Positions 38,537 to 48,196 are shown, numbered from the stretch's first letter. The stretch: 64,000 bases of DNA from Bartonella sp. TP (GCF_030406085.1 NZ_CP129002.1:248001-312000); one strand, 5' to 3'. Notes: generated by a model from the sequence alone, not told the origin. Numbers and translations: made by a program.

Positions 38537-38929
38537 TTACGGGTTAATCTTTTTACCCATTATTTCTGCTTCACGCCCAAAAAGACCACGTAAAATCTTT
38601 AAAATTTCAAACATTTTACCGCTTTGCGCTAACTCAACACACTCGCTAAGCCCATATATGATATCGATATCTGAAAAGGTTTTGAGCAGCTGCTGCAGCA
38701 TATTCACGAATACCGGAAAAGCTAATTCCATATTTTTGGGCTCCATCAACATAATTTGCGCCGCAAAATATAACTGCTTCAACGGAGTATCTGTATCTTC
38801 TTTTTGCAAAACATGGTTTTCTAATAAAAACACAGCGTCATTAATAAGCTCTAACGTAACTTTTTTATCGCTAGCTATAACCGCGCCATTGATAAAAAGC
38901 TTCTCTCCCGCCTTTAGAGTAATTTTCAT
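38537..38929 (-). CDS. flbT: Flagellin synthesis repressor FlbT
   Basis: A small cytoplasmic regulator that in Caulobacter binds the flagellin mRNA leader and promotes its decay when assembly is blocked; in Brucella it is reported to act positively. The 130 residues match the family, with ITLKAGEKLFINGAVIASD at the N-terminus and PLKQLYFAAQIMLMEP in the middle. The duplicated flagellin leaders at 26.4 and 27.9 kb are its most likely targets. It lies between flaF and flgD. Confidence 0.92.
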   Translation of the reverse strand: MKITLKAGEKLFINGAVIASDKKVTLELINDAVFLLENHVLQKEDTDTPLKQLYFAAQIMLMEPKNMELAFPVFVNMLQQLLKTFSDIDIIYGLSECVELAQSGKMFEILKILRGLFGREAEIMGKKINP

Positions 38930-38966
38930 GCCTATATATCCTGCATCAAAACTTATATAAACAACT

Positions 38967-39326
38967 TCAAGCAGATCTAGGAGCTAAACCATCACGAAGA
39001 GATTTAGATATCGTGATTAAGTTATCAAAATCTGTGGCTGAGCCGTTCCTCATATTAACAGTTTCCTTCATAACATAAATGCCTATAGATATTAAAGAAG
39101 CCTTTAAATCATTTGGCAACGCATTGTCAGGCCGCCCTAAATCTTCTGTTAAAACTAACCAAAATTCATCAATAAAACTAGCTGTTTCTATGGCTTCAGC
39201 TGAACCAGCACCGTGTTTTCGCGCCTCTTCTAACATAGAAATGCAACGCTCGAAAAGAATTTCTTCTCTTTCACGTCCGCTTACAACATCTTCTTCCATT
39301 ATATCGGCATAGCGCATCTGATACAT
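38967..39326 (-). CDS. flaF: Flagellar biosynthesis regulator FlaF
   Basis: FlaF is an alphaproteobacterial protein needed for flagellin synthesis or secretion, acting in opposition to or together with FlbT. The 119 residues have the family pattern of helices, with SGREREEILFERCISMLEEA near the start and FWLVLTEDLGRPDNALPNDL mid-protein. The ATG at 39326 and an in-frame ATG three codons on are both possible. It sits between flgL and flbT, 37 bases from the latter. Confidence 0.92.
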   Translation of the reverse strand: MYQMRYADIMEEDVVSGREREEILFERCISMLEEARKHGAGSAEAIETASFIDEFWLVLTEDLGRPDNALPNDLKASLISIGIYVMKETVNMRNGSATDFDNLITISKSLRDGLAPRSA

Positions 39327-39399
39327 AAATATGTTACTCCAATTTGAAAATTTTACAAAGAAACTTAGCGCTTCTATATTACAAATACTGAACTATATT

Positions 39400-40449
39400 T
39401 TAAATATAATTCATTAAAGAAAGCTTAGCCAATCTAGAAGTGAGCTGATAAGAAAGATTTAGCGCAGTTTCTAATTCAGACTCCTTTGTTGCGGCTTCAT
39501 CTGGATCAACACTGCCCAAATCCAAATTTGCTGATTGCAAAATATTAAGCTGCGCTGCCATAACTTCATTGGCTTGTTTAACACGATTTTGCGAGGCACC
39601 TAAGCGAGATTGCTCGTCCTTAATACCATCCAATGCCATACCCTGCATAAGAACACGACTCTCTGATAATAAAACCAGGCGAGTATCTTTGGAAAATTTA
39701 GTATCCAATAAAGCCGCGCCCATAACTAAGCCTTTTATCGTTTGCTTAAACGCTGCAGCATTTGCAGAAATACCATTATTTATGGTTTCACCAGTTTCAG
39801 AAATGCGTGTTTTATCTAACTTGTCGCTGGCAAGAGAAAAATTTTCTTTCCATTTCGCATCTTTGAAAAAATCGTTAAAATTGTCGCTAGCCAAAAAAGC
39901 TTTCATATCAGCCGGGCTAATTTCGCCTGGCTCTTTACCTTTTGTAAAGTCCTTGAAAGCCTTTTTTATATTTTCTAAAGCCTTAGACAAATCTTTAATT
40001 GGCAATTGCTTTACATTTTCACCGCCAAAAACATATTCACCATTAAATTCTACATTTAATGCGGAAGACAGAGCGCCCAACCCAGACATTGCCAACGTTT
40101 GAATAGCAGCAACGGATCTATTGGACTGACTAACAGTAAGAGACTCAATATAAGAAAGCAATGGACCACTTTTTCCTGCTACTTTAGAATAAAGAGCAGA
40201 CAATGCATCTTGCGCGGCAGCCATTTTATTAATGACAAGTTTATTACTTGTCATATAACCATTTGCTGTACCAATTCTAGCATCAATAGCTGCCAAATGT
40301 GAAACTTTATAGCCTAGATCCCTACTCATATCAAAGCGGCGGCCTTTTGTTAACTCATATCTACTTTTATCTATTTCATCTCTCAAACGAGCGGACCATC
40401 TACGGCCAAGCAAACTTTGGGACAAAGAGGAAAAATTACCAATTTTCAT
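39400..40449 (-). CDS. flgL: Flagellar hook-filament junction protein FlgL
   Basis: The second junction protein between hook and filament, related to flagellin at both ends. The 349 residues show a flagellin-like N-terminus (about 1-140, ELTKGRRFDMSRDLGYKVSH) and C-terminus (about 260-349, ELETALNLSYQLTSRLAKLS). The order flgE-flgK-flgL on this strand supports the assignment over a further flagellin. The ATG at 40449 has AGGA upstream and follows flgK by 11 bases. Confidence 0.92.
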   Translation of the reverse strand: MKIGNFSSLSQSLLGRRWSARLRDEIDKSRYELTKGRRFDMSRDLGYKVSHLAAIDARIGTANGYMTSNKLVINKMAAAQDALSALYSKVAGKSGPLLSYIESLTVSQSNRSVAAIQTLAMSGLGALSSALNVEFNGEYVFGGENVKQLPIKDLSKALENIKKAFKDFTKGKEPGEISPADMKAFLASDNFNDFFKDAKWKENFSLASDKLDKTRISETGETINNGISANAAAFKQTIKGLVMGAALLDTKFSKDTRLVLLSESRVLMQGMALDGIKDEQSRLGASQNRVKQANEVMAAQLNILQSANLDLGSVDPDEAATKESELETALNLSYQLTSRLAKLSLMNYI

Positions 40450-40460
40450 ATTACCAATTC

Positions 40461-41822
40461 CTATCTAATAGCCGCGAGTAAATCGTCCATCATCTTACCA
40501 ACAGCAGAAACAAGCTTAGCCGATGCTCCATAGCTTTGCTCTACCTCTAACATCAAGCTTAACTCATCATCTTTATTAACACCAGTAGCATTAGATAAAA
40601 ATTCTTCTGCATGCGCAAACATAGTACCGCTATATTCTGCATCTTGTTGAGAATGCTGATAAACACCACCTACCCAACCTAACGAACTTTTTGCAAAATC
40701 TAACAAAGACTGATTTTCTTCTAAGCCAGTAGAGGTAGATAGCAAGGAAGCTTCTCGTTCCATAGGTTTATCCAAAGCCCCTATCAATTTTTGTAAGTCG
40801 CTCTTGCTTAGCTTAGTAACAGCATTTCCGCCTTCACTGGTTATAAATTTGTTATCCACTTTTATACGCCATGCCATACCGGGTATACCAGGAGTGTCTA
40901 CAGTAAACAAACCAGAAGTAGCAAATATCTTTTTCAAACCATTGGCTATATTATCCAATTGACTCTGATATTTAAGGCAAATATCATCACGAAATTTCAC
41001 CAAATTGCCCAAACTACCGTCACCATTTGGTTTAATAAAAGCACTGTGACTAAGAGGCATACCATCTATTTTGACTTCATTACCTTTTTCCCCAGCAACC
41101 AATGGAAGCGTAGGCTTATACTCAACTTTGCTAGCAACTTTATTAAATAAAGTTACGCCATTTGCTGCATACACGGCAACCACGCCATTTTCTTTTCTTT
41201 CAATAGTTATGGCTATATGAGAAGATAAATCTTTTAATACAGAATCCTGCTGATCTAGATAGGTAGCTAAATTTGAATCTGTGGCGCTAGAAATCTGCCG
41301 TTGCAATGTCTCTAATTTCTTAAGCAAATCACGAATTTGTGTTACGTTTTGACCTATCTCAGCATCGGCATCTTTGCGCAATTTTTCTATTTGTTTTGCA
41401 CCAAAATTTAAACTATCGGCCAAAGTTTGAGCTTTAGCAACGACATCCTCTGCAGCAGGAAAAGAAGTCTTTTGATTAACATAAAACTGCATAGATGCCT
41501 TAAGCTTAGCAAGCGCAGCTGCAGGGGAGCCACCAAATTCATCAGAGGCATATATACCATTAAGCTGCTTCAATCCAGCCGCCAAGGTAGCACTACCGTT
41601 GGCGCGGCTCGACTTCATCAGATAATCAGTCAACAACGCTTCATTGGCGTCACGCTCAAGCACAGCGTGAGCGCCGCCGCCAATCATCATATGCAGCTTA
41701 ACTGTTCTATGCGTATAATCAGGATTGTGTACCCCGCTAAGATTCTGCGAAATAACTGACATTCTTCGCTGTGAATTATCTAAAGAATTCCTAGCTATAT
41801 TAAGAGCTTCACTTAACCCCAT
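40461..41822 (-). CDS. flgK: Flagellar hook-associated protein FlgK
   Basis: The first junction protein between hook and filament. The 453 residues start with the rod/hook family N-terminus SEALNIARNSLDNSQRRMSV followed by ISQNLSGVHNPDYTHR, and end with a helical region (VNKDDELSLMLEVEQSYGAS). The central domain is variable as expected. It follows flgE by 96 bases on the same strand, with flgL 11 bases downstream. Confidence 0.94.
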   Translation of the reverse strand: MGLSEALNIARNSLDNSQRRMSVISQNLSGVHNPDYTHRTVKLHMMIGGGAHAVLERDANEALLTDYLMKSSRANGSATLAAGLKQLNGIYASDEFGGSPAAALAKLKASMQFYVNQKTSFPAAEDVVAKAQTLADSLNFGAKQIEKLRKDADAEIGQNVTQIRDLLKKLETLQRQISSATDSNLATYLDQQDSVLKDLSSHIAITIERKENGVVAVYAANGVTLFNKVASKVEYKPTLPLVAGEKGNEVKIDGMPLSHSAFIKPNGDGSLGNLVKFRDDICLKYQSQLDNIANGLKKIFATSGLFTVDTPGIPGMAWRIKVDNKFITSEGGNAVTKLSKSDLQKLIGALDKPMEREASLLSTSTGLEENQSLLDFAKSSLGWVGGVYQHSQQDAEYSGTMFAHAEEFLSNATGVNKDDELSLMLEVEQSYGASAKLVSAVGKMMDDLLAAIR

Positions 41823-41918
41823 TTAAATCCCTTACTTTAAGCAAAAAATAAATAACATTATATTTTTTACTTAACAGAAAAAGCATATATTAATTATACG
41901 CTAGACCACAAAATATGT

Positions 41919-43145
41919 TTACCTAACCATATTCAAAACAGCATCCATCATTTCGGCACCAGCCTGAAAAACTTTAGAATTGGAGGTATAAGTTCTCTGG
42001 GCTTCAATCATGTCCGTAAGCTCTGTAGCAATATCTACATTTGATTGCTCCAATTGCTGCGTTTCAATTTTACCAAAAGAACCATTCGCAGCCATACCAA
42101 CAATAAACTCTCCCGATTCAGCTGTTTTTTTGAAAACTGTACCAGAAGCAGATAGTAATTTATCTGTAGCGGCAACTGTTGCAACGTTAATAAAGCCCTT
42201 TTTCAATTGGTGCCCATTAGTCAATTGCACCAAAAGTTCACCATTTTCGCTAACCTTGTAACCATTATATGCACCATCTGCCTGGCCATCAGCTTCAGAG
42301 TGCAACGCCATACCTTGACCACTTAAAGTTATCCCAGTCGGATCAAAAGCAACCGTCTTGTCTCCCACTGTAATTGTTACAGTATCAGCGCTAATTTCAT
42401 TATTATTAGCTTTAAAGCTTACCTTATTCTTATTATCAACCGTAACCTGTATCGAGTTAAAGTCATTCAAGCCGTTTTTCGTAGCATTATTTTTAGGACA
42501 CTCTATCGTCCAACCAGATTTTGTTTTTATAAAATATACATCCACACTAACATTTTCTCCGTGCAAACCAATTGTATGAACGGTGCTTTTCTGAGTATAA
42601 GTTTTAGGATTGTCAGGACTAAATTGACTATCCTCAAGCTCAGGTTGACCTGCATAAGGCAAATTGCCAGAAAATTTTATCTTTGTGGTAGCCTTTGCTT
42701 GTTCTAAAATTTTACCGCTAGTATCACCAACATTCGCAACAGATTTATTATCCGCATCCTTCAACAAATAAAATCCAGCAGAATTACGCAAATTACCGTC
42801 TTTATCTGGCTTAAAATCCCCAGCTCTAGTCAATACAACTTCACCCGTGCCATCCAGCTTATCGGTTACTAGAAAAAAACCATTGCCGGATATAGATAAA
42901 TCTCTTGCATCACTCGTAGAGCGTAAAGAACCTGGAACCGTTACATCATAACGGACATGAGTTTGCACTGAACCGGATTGATGAGCAGAAAATGATTCAT
43001 TATGCAACAGATCAGAAAATTGCGCACCAGCTTTTTTATAACCTATCGTACCAGCATTCGCAACATTATCTGAAATAGTTCCTAAACGATCAGATTGCGC
43101 ACTCATACCAGAGATGCTCGTACGCATCATATTAAAAATTCCCAT
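41919..43145 (-). CDS. flgE: Flagellar hook protein FlgE
   Basis: The hook subunit. The 408 residues have the N-terminal motif MRTSISGMSAQSDRLGTISD then NVANAGTIGYKK, a middle domain with DLSISGNGFFLVTD, and the C-terminal SNVDIATELTDMIEAQRTYT then SNSKVFQAGAEM, all typical of FlgE. The ATG at 43145 has AGGAG seven bases upstream. A 127-base gap separates it from ftcR and contains one of three copies of a shared 13-bp motif. Confidence 0.95.
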   Translation of the reverse strand: MGIFNMMRTSISGMSAQSDRLGTISDNVANAGTIGYKKAGAQFSDLLHNESFSAHQSGSVQTHVRYDVTVPGSLRSTSDARDLSISGNGFFLVTDKLDGTGEVVLTRAGDFKPDKDGNLRNSAGFYLLKDADNKSVANVGDTSGKILEQAKATTKIKFSGNLPYAGQPELEDSQFSPDNPKTYTQKSTVHTIGLHGENVSVDVYFIKTKSGWTIECPKNNATKNGLNDFNSIQVTVDNKNKVSFKANNNEISADTVTITVGDKTVAFDPTGITLSGQGMALHSEADGQADGAYNGYKVSENGELLVQLTNGHQLKKGFINVATVAATDKLLSASGTVFKKTAESGEFIVGMAANGSFGKIETQQLEQSNVDIATELTDMIEAQRTYTSNSKVFQAGAEMMDAVLNMVR

Positions 43146-43189
43146 AAATAAGCTCCTGATTTGGATATCGTGTGCGCAAATTACAATAT

Positions 43190-43202
43190 CAGACTTGTGC
43201 GA
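43190..43202 (-). promoter_or_regulatory. Shared flagellar motif, copy before flgE
   Basis: On the minus strand this reads TCGCACAAGTCTG. It differs at three of 13 positions from the copies before flgB (TCGCGCAAGATTG) and fliF (TCGCGCAAGCTTG). It ends 44 bases before the flgE start codon, nearly the same distance as the flgB copy. It is a candidate operator for a flagellar regulator such as FtcR, whose gene ends 71 bases upstream. Confidence 0.5.
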
Positions 43203-43272
43203 GGCTTGACTTCTCTAACAAAACAACAGAAATTAGCAAAAAATACGTTAATGCACGTAAAAACATTTTAAT

Positions 43273-43971
43273 TTAAGGGGTTAATTCTCCAGGATCTTTA
43301 ATCCTATAACCCAAAAACCTTTTTGAATCTATGATATCATAACCGAGTTTATGCTTTAATTTTTTACGCAACTTACTAATATGGCTTTCAATTACGTTCT
43401 CTTCGACATCTGTTTCAAAAAGACCATACACGGCATTGAATAATTGCGTTTTATTAACACGGCTACCCTTATGGGTAACCAAAAACTCTAGAATACGCCG
43501 CTCTCTTCGTGGAAGCACAAAATCTTCATTATTTATCTGCGGATCACGCCCGTCATTAAATACCCGAATAGCACCAGTCTCTATAACACCATTATTGGTT
43601 CGCAGTGCACCATTTTTTCTACGCGCTATAGCAGCAACACGGGCTATAATTTCCTGTATATGAACGGGCTTAGATAAAACATCATCCATCCCAGAACGAA
43701 ACAATTCTAAGGTTTGTTGCAAAGTAGCACTTTCCAATAAGGCCAAAAGCGGAGCGCTAGAACGCCGTTTAATTTTCTGCGAAAGTTCTGTTAAATTTTC
43801 ACCATGATCAAATATAAAAGCTTCAACGGAAGCAATGTCATTATCTGATACATCTTCTATCCAATCGCTGAAATCGTCAAGCTGTAGCCTGTCCATAGAA
43901 AAACCCTCAGCAGCAAATTGCGCGTAATAACCAGCATCCGCCTCTTGTTTACACCCTACAACAACTATCAC
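43273..43971 (-). CDS. ftcR: Flagellar transcriptional regulator FtcR/Rem (OmpR family)
   Basis: An orphan response regulator that turns on flagellar genes in Brucella (FtcR) and Sinorhizobium (Rem). The 232 residues comprise a receiver-like domain (1-120), with possible phospho-acceptor Asp55 in EAFIFDHGEN, and a C-terminal winged-helix DNA-binding domain (about 130-228, with VNKTQLFNAVYGLFETDVEE and HISKLRKKLKHKLGYDIID). No histidine kinase lies nearby, as expected for this regulator. The start is GTG at 43971. It lies between the lytic transglycosylase and flgE, matching the orf38-rem-flgE order of Sinorhizobium. Confidence 0.9.
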   Translation of the reverse strand: MIVVVGCKQEADAGYYAQFAAEGFSMDRLQLDDFSDWIEDVSDNDIASVEAFIFDHGENLTELSQKIKRRSSAPLLALLESATLQQTLELFRSGMDDVLSKPVHIQEIIARVAAIARRKNGALRTNNGVIETGAIRVFNDGRDPQINNEDFVLPRRERRILEFLVTHKGSRVNKTQLFNAVYGLFETDVEENVIESHISKLRKKLKHKLGYDIIDSKRFLGYRIKDPGELTP

Positions 43972-44162
43972 AACGCTTATACTCCATATAACTCATAAAC
44001 ACACTCTATTCCTTAATGTTCAAAAATAGAGAAGCACGCATTTACTATTCGTTAATATATGGAGTTTTATTTAATATGGCAAGCAGGTTTATTTGAAATA
44101 GAATCATATTTCGCTATTTTTTTAACAAATTTATCGATTGCTATAAAATAAACCAGAAAAAT

Positions 44163-44723
44163 CTATCTATTATTACAAAAACGCCTGGATTCCAAGGTTG
44201 GATTTCCAAAACCATTTTTAACTATATTATCTATGACACGGCATAAATAACGCTGACGCTCCAAACTGTTACGGCCGCCAGTATGATAATCGGCAACAGC
44301 CAAAGTCCACTGCCCATCTTTTTGATACAAAGTTTTTAGAAATTTAGCCGCATAGCTTACATTCGCTGTGGGATCCAACATCGCTTCAACCGAGCCAAAA
44401 TGTTTTTTGTGGTAATGCTCATTTATTTGCATACACCCTATATCTATCATTTTAGCCCCGTGCAATTTAGCTTGTTTAATAATAGCCAAAGCCTGCTCTT
44501 TTGTTTCCGGAAATACACTGCTACCATCAATATTCAAAGCATTTGGTTGCAAAGAATCCGCATGATAGGTTTCAGTAGTGCCTACGGCATATAAAATCGC
44601 AACGGGCACAGAATATTGCTTAGCCGCTTCTAACATCTTAGCTTCACAAACTGCATTTGCATAAGCAGAATTAACTTTAAATAATAAGCAAATTATCAGA
44701 ATTATTAGATAAAACTTTTTCAA
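44163..44723 (-). CDS. Flagellar-cluster lytic transglycosylase
   Basis: An SLT-fold muramidase, probably opening peptidoglycan for the rod. The catalytic Glu is in VGTTETYHAD, and IGCMQINEHYHKKH and AVADYHTGGRNS are the second and third family motifs. I place the start at TTG 44721-44723, which gives the signal peptide MKKFYLIILIICLLF and has TAGGA six bases upstream; starting further upstream would spoil the signal. Even so, the first 47 bases overlap the 3' end of motD. It corresponds in position to the transglycosylase gene (orf38) after motD in Sinorhizobium, and may replace the muramidase domain missing from alphaproteobacterial FlgJ. Confidence 0.85.
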   Translation of the reverse strand: MKKFYLIILIICLLFKVNSAYANAVCEAKMLEAAKQYSVPVAILYAVGTTETYHADSLQPNALNIDGSSVFPETKEQALAIIKQAKLHGAKMIDIGCMQINEHYHKKHFGSVEAMLDPTANVSYAAKFLKTLYQKDGQWTLAVADYHTGGRNSLERQRYLCRVIDNIVKNGFGNPTLESRRFCNNR

Positions 44724-46731
44724 TATTATTCCTACCAAAATCGCGCTTAGGCGCAGCAGACAAATCAAGCTCTATATTTTTGGCTTTTTTCTTAAATTTC
44801 TTGCGTTCTGAATTAGGGGCATCTGAATTACCGCCTAGAAAATTTTCTAACCCATCATTAGGATTAATAGCAGGAGCACTAGTTACAACCTCATTTCGCT
44901 TTGTATGCAAAATATTAGCCGCTCCACTTTTATCGGAAATTATCAGTTTCAGTTCATGCTTATGGGAAAGACCAGCATTTTTTATAGCGTCTTTCAATAA
45001 ATTTTCGTTAAGCATCAAGGTCTTAGCAATATCTTTATTCGGCGCTTGTATTTCCACTAGCATCTGCTTATCGATAAAGCGTAATTTTGCTACCAACTTA
45101 CCTAAATGTTCAGGCTTTAACACTAAATCTATTTGCTGTAAATCGCCCTGTTTGCGTACATTAGTAACTTCTACCCCTACCAAAGCGCTAAAATTCGCCA
45201 AAGGCTTTTCAATAACATTGACACTATCAATTTTCTCTACGGGAACGCTAAAATTTAACGGACGCCATTCTGCAAAAGATAAATGTTCAGATTTACGAAC
45301 TATTGGTTGTACCGAAGGCAAATCTACTACAGTTTTTTTTGCAACGGGAGCTGATTGTTTTATTATGGGATTTAGAGGCTTAGCTTCCGCTTGCTCCACT
45401 TCCTTTTCGATATTTTTTGACAAAGCCGCAGCCTTAAAGTTTTTAACCAACTCTTTGCTAATATCTTTTAGGCTAGTTTGCATAGGTTCAGCTGCTTTTA
45501 TATTAACATTAACTTTAACATTAACTTTAACATTATTAACTGGAAACGATTTAGGCGGAACAGCTTTTGCTTGTTCAACTGCGGGCCTAAAATCCTGCTT
45601 TTGTTCTCCATATTGGCCGTTTAGCTTCTGACTTAAATTTGTTTTTTTAACTGGCAAAGGAGCCGCAGCTACCCTCGGCGCTACTGGAGCTGGTTGCAAG
45701 CTAACATTGGCTGCAGGTATAATTTGCTGTTGACCCCGTTGCTCTGGCTTAGCTAAAATAACCTGATCTTTAGCTATAGGTACTGAAATGGGCGCCGAAT
45801 CTATGATCTTTGGCTCTATTTTTGCTGCCAAATTTAGATATGCCTCATTTTTAGGGGCAATGTTTGTTTTTTGCATTAAATTGTTAGCGGGGTTATTCAC
45901 CACACTCTCAACTGGATCGCTAAGATTTTTAGCGTTTTTTACTACCATCGGCTCTAAAAAATCTGTTTCCTTATTATTAATATCCAAGGGAAGCTCTATT
46001 GTTTGCGACAAAATTTCTTCTTCTGCAGAATCCATGAAAGAAAGAAAATCATTGCTATTATCAGATAACGCTTGTGATTGAACAATATCTTGCTGCGCAG
46101 GTTTAACAAATAAATCCATCGAAGGTTTTGCTGCAATAGGATTTGGCACCTTAATATTAGGCACCGTAAGAACAACATCCATAGCTTTTTTAACCTCAGG
46201 CAACACCTTACTTGGCATAGCTAAAAGCTTATTAACGCTCAAAGACACCGAGCGTTTAGAATGTGGAAGATCCTTAGTAGCTATGATAACAGGTATGTCG
46301 ATATCTGTATCAACATCAGTTTTATTGCCTTCAATCGGTAAAGCACTATCACCGAACTCTAGCTGCAGGTTAATAGATTCAAATTGCTGATGAATTAAGG
46401 GAAAGGCGACTATAGGCTCTACGGTTTTTAAGCTAACATCACATAACAGATCTGTATCATTTTTTGCTTCAACCTTGGCAGCCTTTTTTGATACAGGCTT
46501 TAACAATTCATCAAAACTTATTTTTTCCCCATCAATTGAAAATTTAACTTCTTCAATAGGGGCGTCTACAGGTGACGCAGCTTTAAAATGAAATTTTTCG
46601 CCAGACTGCTTGCTACCTTTTAAAGCTTTAGGCAATTTAACCAAGCTAGCGCCTTCACTATTTTCAGACGAAAAAAACTGTTTTTTACTTTCCTGCAGTT
46701 GATTGCAAGCACCATTATTAACTTGTTCCAT
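44677..46731 (-). CDS. motD: MotD / FliK-like hook-length control protein
   Basis: In rhizobia MotD was first named as a motility gene and later shown to act as FliK, controlling hook length. From the ATG at 46731 it has 684 residues; an in-frame GTG lies two codons upstream. The first 500 residues are low-complexity, rich in Pro, Ala, Lys, Val and Asn. The C-terminal Flg_hook domain (about 530-610) contains QQIDLVLKPEHLGKLVAKLR, which matches FliK. It overlaps the motC end by 14 bases and the downstream transglycosylase by 47. A 12-bp tandem repeat lies in its coding sequence at 45503-45535. Confidence 0.87.
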   Translation of the reverse strand: MEQVNNGACNQLQESKKQFFSSENSEGASLVKLPKALKGSKQSGEKFHFKAASPVDAPIEEVKFSIDGEKISFDELLKPVSKKAAKVEAKNDTDLLCDVSLKTVEPIVAFPLIHQQFESINLQLEFGDSALPIEGNKTDVDTDIDIPVIIATKDLPHSKRSVSLSVNKLLAMPSKVLPEVKKAMDVVLTVPNIKVPNPIAAKPSMDLFVKPAQQDIVQSQALSDNSNDFLSFMDSAEEEILSQTIELPLDINNKETDFLEPMVVKNAKNLSDPVESVVNNPANNLMQKTNIAPKNEAYLNLAAKIEPKIIDSAPISVPIAKDQVILAKPEQRGQQQIIPAANVSLQPAPVAPRVAAAPLPVKKTNLSQKLNGQYGEQKQDFRPAVEQAKAVPPKSFPVNNVKVNVKVNVNIKAAEPMQTSLKDISKELVKNFKAAALSKNIEKEVEQAEAKPLNPIIKQSAPVAKKTVVDLPSVQPIVRKSEHLSFAEWRPLNFSVPVEKIDSVNVIEKPLANFSALVGVEVTNVRKQGDLQQIDLVLKPEHLGKLVAKLRFIDKQMLVEIQAPNKDIAKTLMLNENLLKDAIKNAGLSHKHELKLIISDKSGAANILHTKRNEVVTSAPAINPNDGLENFLGGNSDAPNSERKKFKKKAKNIELDLSAAPKRDFGRNNIEKVLSNNSDNLLII
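45503..45535 (-). repeat. 12-bp tandem repeat inside motD
   Basis: TTAACATTAACT (plus-strand reading) occurs 2.75 times in a row. It encodes alternating Val, Lys and Asn on the minus strand (VNVKVNVKVNN-like). Because the period is a multiple of three, gain or loss of a unit would lengthen or shorten the MotD linker without a frameshift. Confidence 0.9.
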
Positions 46732-48196
46732 CTGCACTCTCTAACAATTTATCCACATAGTTTATTTTACCCTCCGAATTTTTAATAAACCCGGAAACAT
46801 TTGTAGCTGCTGGTCCATTTAATGACACTTTTTTTTCATTAAGAGAGGCAAGCAACGCGGCCATTACTTCTTTGTGATTATCCTGACGAACTTTATTCAA
46901 AAAACTTGCAACTTCATCTGAAGTTACTACCATTTGTAAATTGCGCCGAGCTTGCGCGTTTGACTCAGGCAACATTTCATTTGTTAAATAATCCATTATA
47001 GCTTCACTTGCTACAAATAATGGCCTATCCTGAGAGCGAAGTTTTGTGGCGTCAACATCCTGTAATATTTTATTCATCAAAGTTGCATTAGGGGACGCCA
47101 ACATGCTAGACGCATAGTATAACAGAGCACTATTAACATCATAATGATTTTTGTTTCCTATATAAATAGCTTGCAGAGCCGCAGTTTGCGCATAGTGCAG
47201 ATCGCCCTCTACTAATTGGTGACGACTTACGTGTAAATATACATAATAACGTATTTTTTCTGTCGCAGGCTCTAGCAAAATAGCCAAATCCTTAGCCGAA
47301 ACGGCATATTGTAAGCTTTCTATTGCTTGCAGATAACTGCGCCATAACTCATTTGAGTACGGCGAATTATGAAAACGCATGATATAAGAACGCATCAAAT
47401 TTTTTACCAATACTGTATCTTCAAGCTTTAACGCATTTGGCATTTCCCGTCTAATTGCAGCCTCTTCAAAAAAAGAGCCGGGCGCCGAAATACGTACTGT
47501 ATCAAATAGCCTGCGAGCCTCTTTGGGCTGTTTTTCTAACATATACGTAGCTGCATTTAATGCGATAGCAGATCGAACATCCCATGGTACATCTTTATCA
47601 TCAACAAATGGTGTAAAACATTTTATAAACTTATCTCTATCTCCAGCAATGTAAGCCTGCGCCCCGTCAATAATCGGCTTAGGCATTATTTTGGAACCAA
47701 AGCCTTTTAAAACATAAACTGCTACATCTGGATCTCCACCACTAAATAAATAATTTAGCAAAGCATAAAGATTAGATTTTTTACGCCAAACAGCTTCATC
47801 AGTTGCCAAAAAACGTTTACCTATCTCTGCGAGCACAGGACGCAACAAAGGCCGAACAACAAACTTACCAACTACAATATCATCTTGCAAACTTTGCACA
47901 TAACGCATCAAATATACTGGTTCATCCCCTTTATGCCTATCAGCAGCAGCTTGCGCCATACGCCAAGCTTGCTCAAAATCAAAAATGCTATTATCAGCTT
48001 CAGGCGATTTTACAGCATCATTATTCAGGTTAAGGGAAACAGACTGAATAGTCTTGGCAACGCCCAAATCCTCAGCATTTTTGACAGCGGCAAAAAGATC
48101 AGAAACATCAGCGCTAACTAAAAGATTAGCAAACACAAGAGCCGCACAATATAAGCTAGCCCTTAGCCTATTCATATTTTTTATATCAATCACCAT
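46718..48196 (-). CDS. motC: Chemotaxis/motility protein MotC
   Basis: A periplasmic protein found in rhizobia that binds the MotB periplasmic domain and is needed for torque. It has 492 residues with a signal peptide near the N-terminus; ATG at 48196 or the in-frame ATG at 48175 could be the start, the latter giving a more compact signal. The rest is helical with family-like stretches VYVLKGFGSKIMPKPIIDGA and GSFFEEAAIRREMPNALKLE. The motB-motC-motD order is conserved. It overlaps motD by 14 bases and lies 11 bases after motB. Confidence 0.88.
   Translation of the reverse strand: MVIDIKNMNRLRASLYCAALVFANLLVSADVSDLFAAVKNAEDLGVAKTIQSVSLNLNNDAVKSPEADNSIFDFEQAWRMAQAAADRHKGDEPVYLMRYVQSLQDDIVVGKFVVRPLLRPVLAEIGKRFLATDEAVWRKKSNLYALLNYLFSGGDPDVAVYVLKGFGSKIMPKPIIDGAQAYIAGDRDKFIKCFTPFVDDKDVPWDVRSAIALNAATYMLEKQPKEARRLFDTVRISAPGSFFEEAAIRREMPNALKLEDTVLVKNLMRSYIMRFHNSPYSNELWRSYLQAIESLQYAVSAKDLAILLEPATEKIRYYVYLHVSRHQLVEGDLHYAQTAALQAIYIGNKNHYDVNSALLYYASSMLASPNATLMNKILQDVDATKLRSQDRPLFVASEAIMDYLTNEMLPESNAQARRNLQMVVTSDEVASFLNKVRQDNHKEVMAALLASLNEKKVSLNGPAATNVSGFIKNSEGKINYVDKLLESADGTS

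Noticed and set aside
39569-40102. A 177-codon open frame antisense to flgL
   Set aside because: It lies wholly within flgL and gives a composition-driven product with no motif.
45503-45535. Short repeats as a possible CRISPR array
   Set aside because: The units are contiguous with no spacers and lie within the motD coding sequence; no cas genes are present.
44780-45631. A 283-codon open frame on the plus strand opposite motD
   Set aside because: It is the antisense shadow of the low-complexity, Lys/Val/Ala-rich motD coding region; its product is Ser/Phe/Leu-rich with no motif, and motD has clear FliK-type support.
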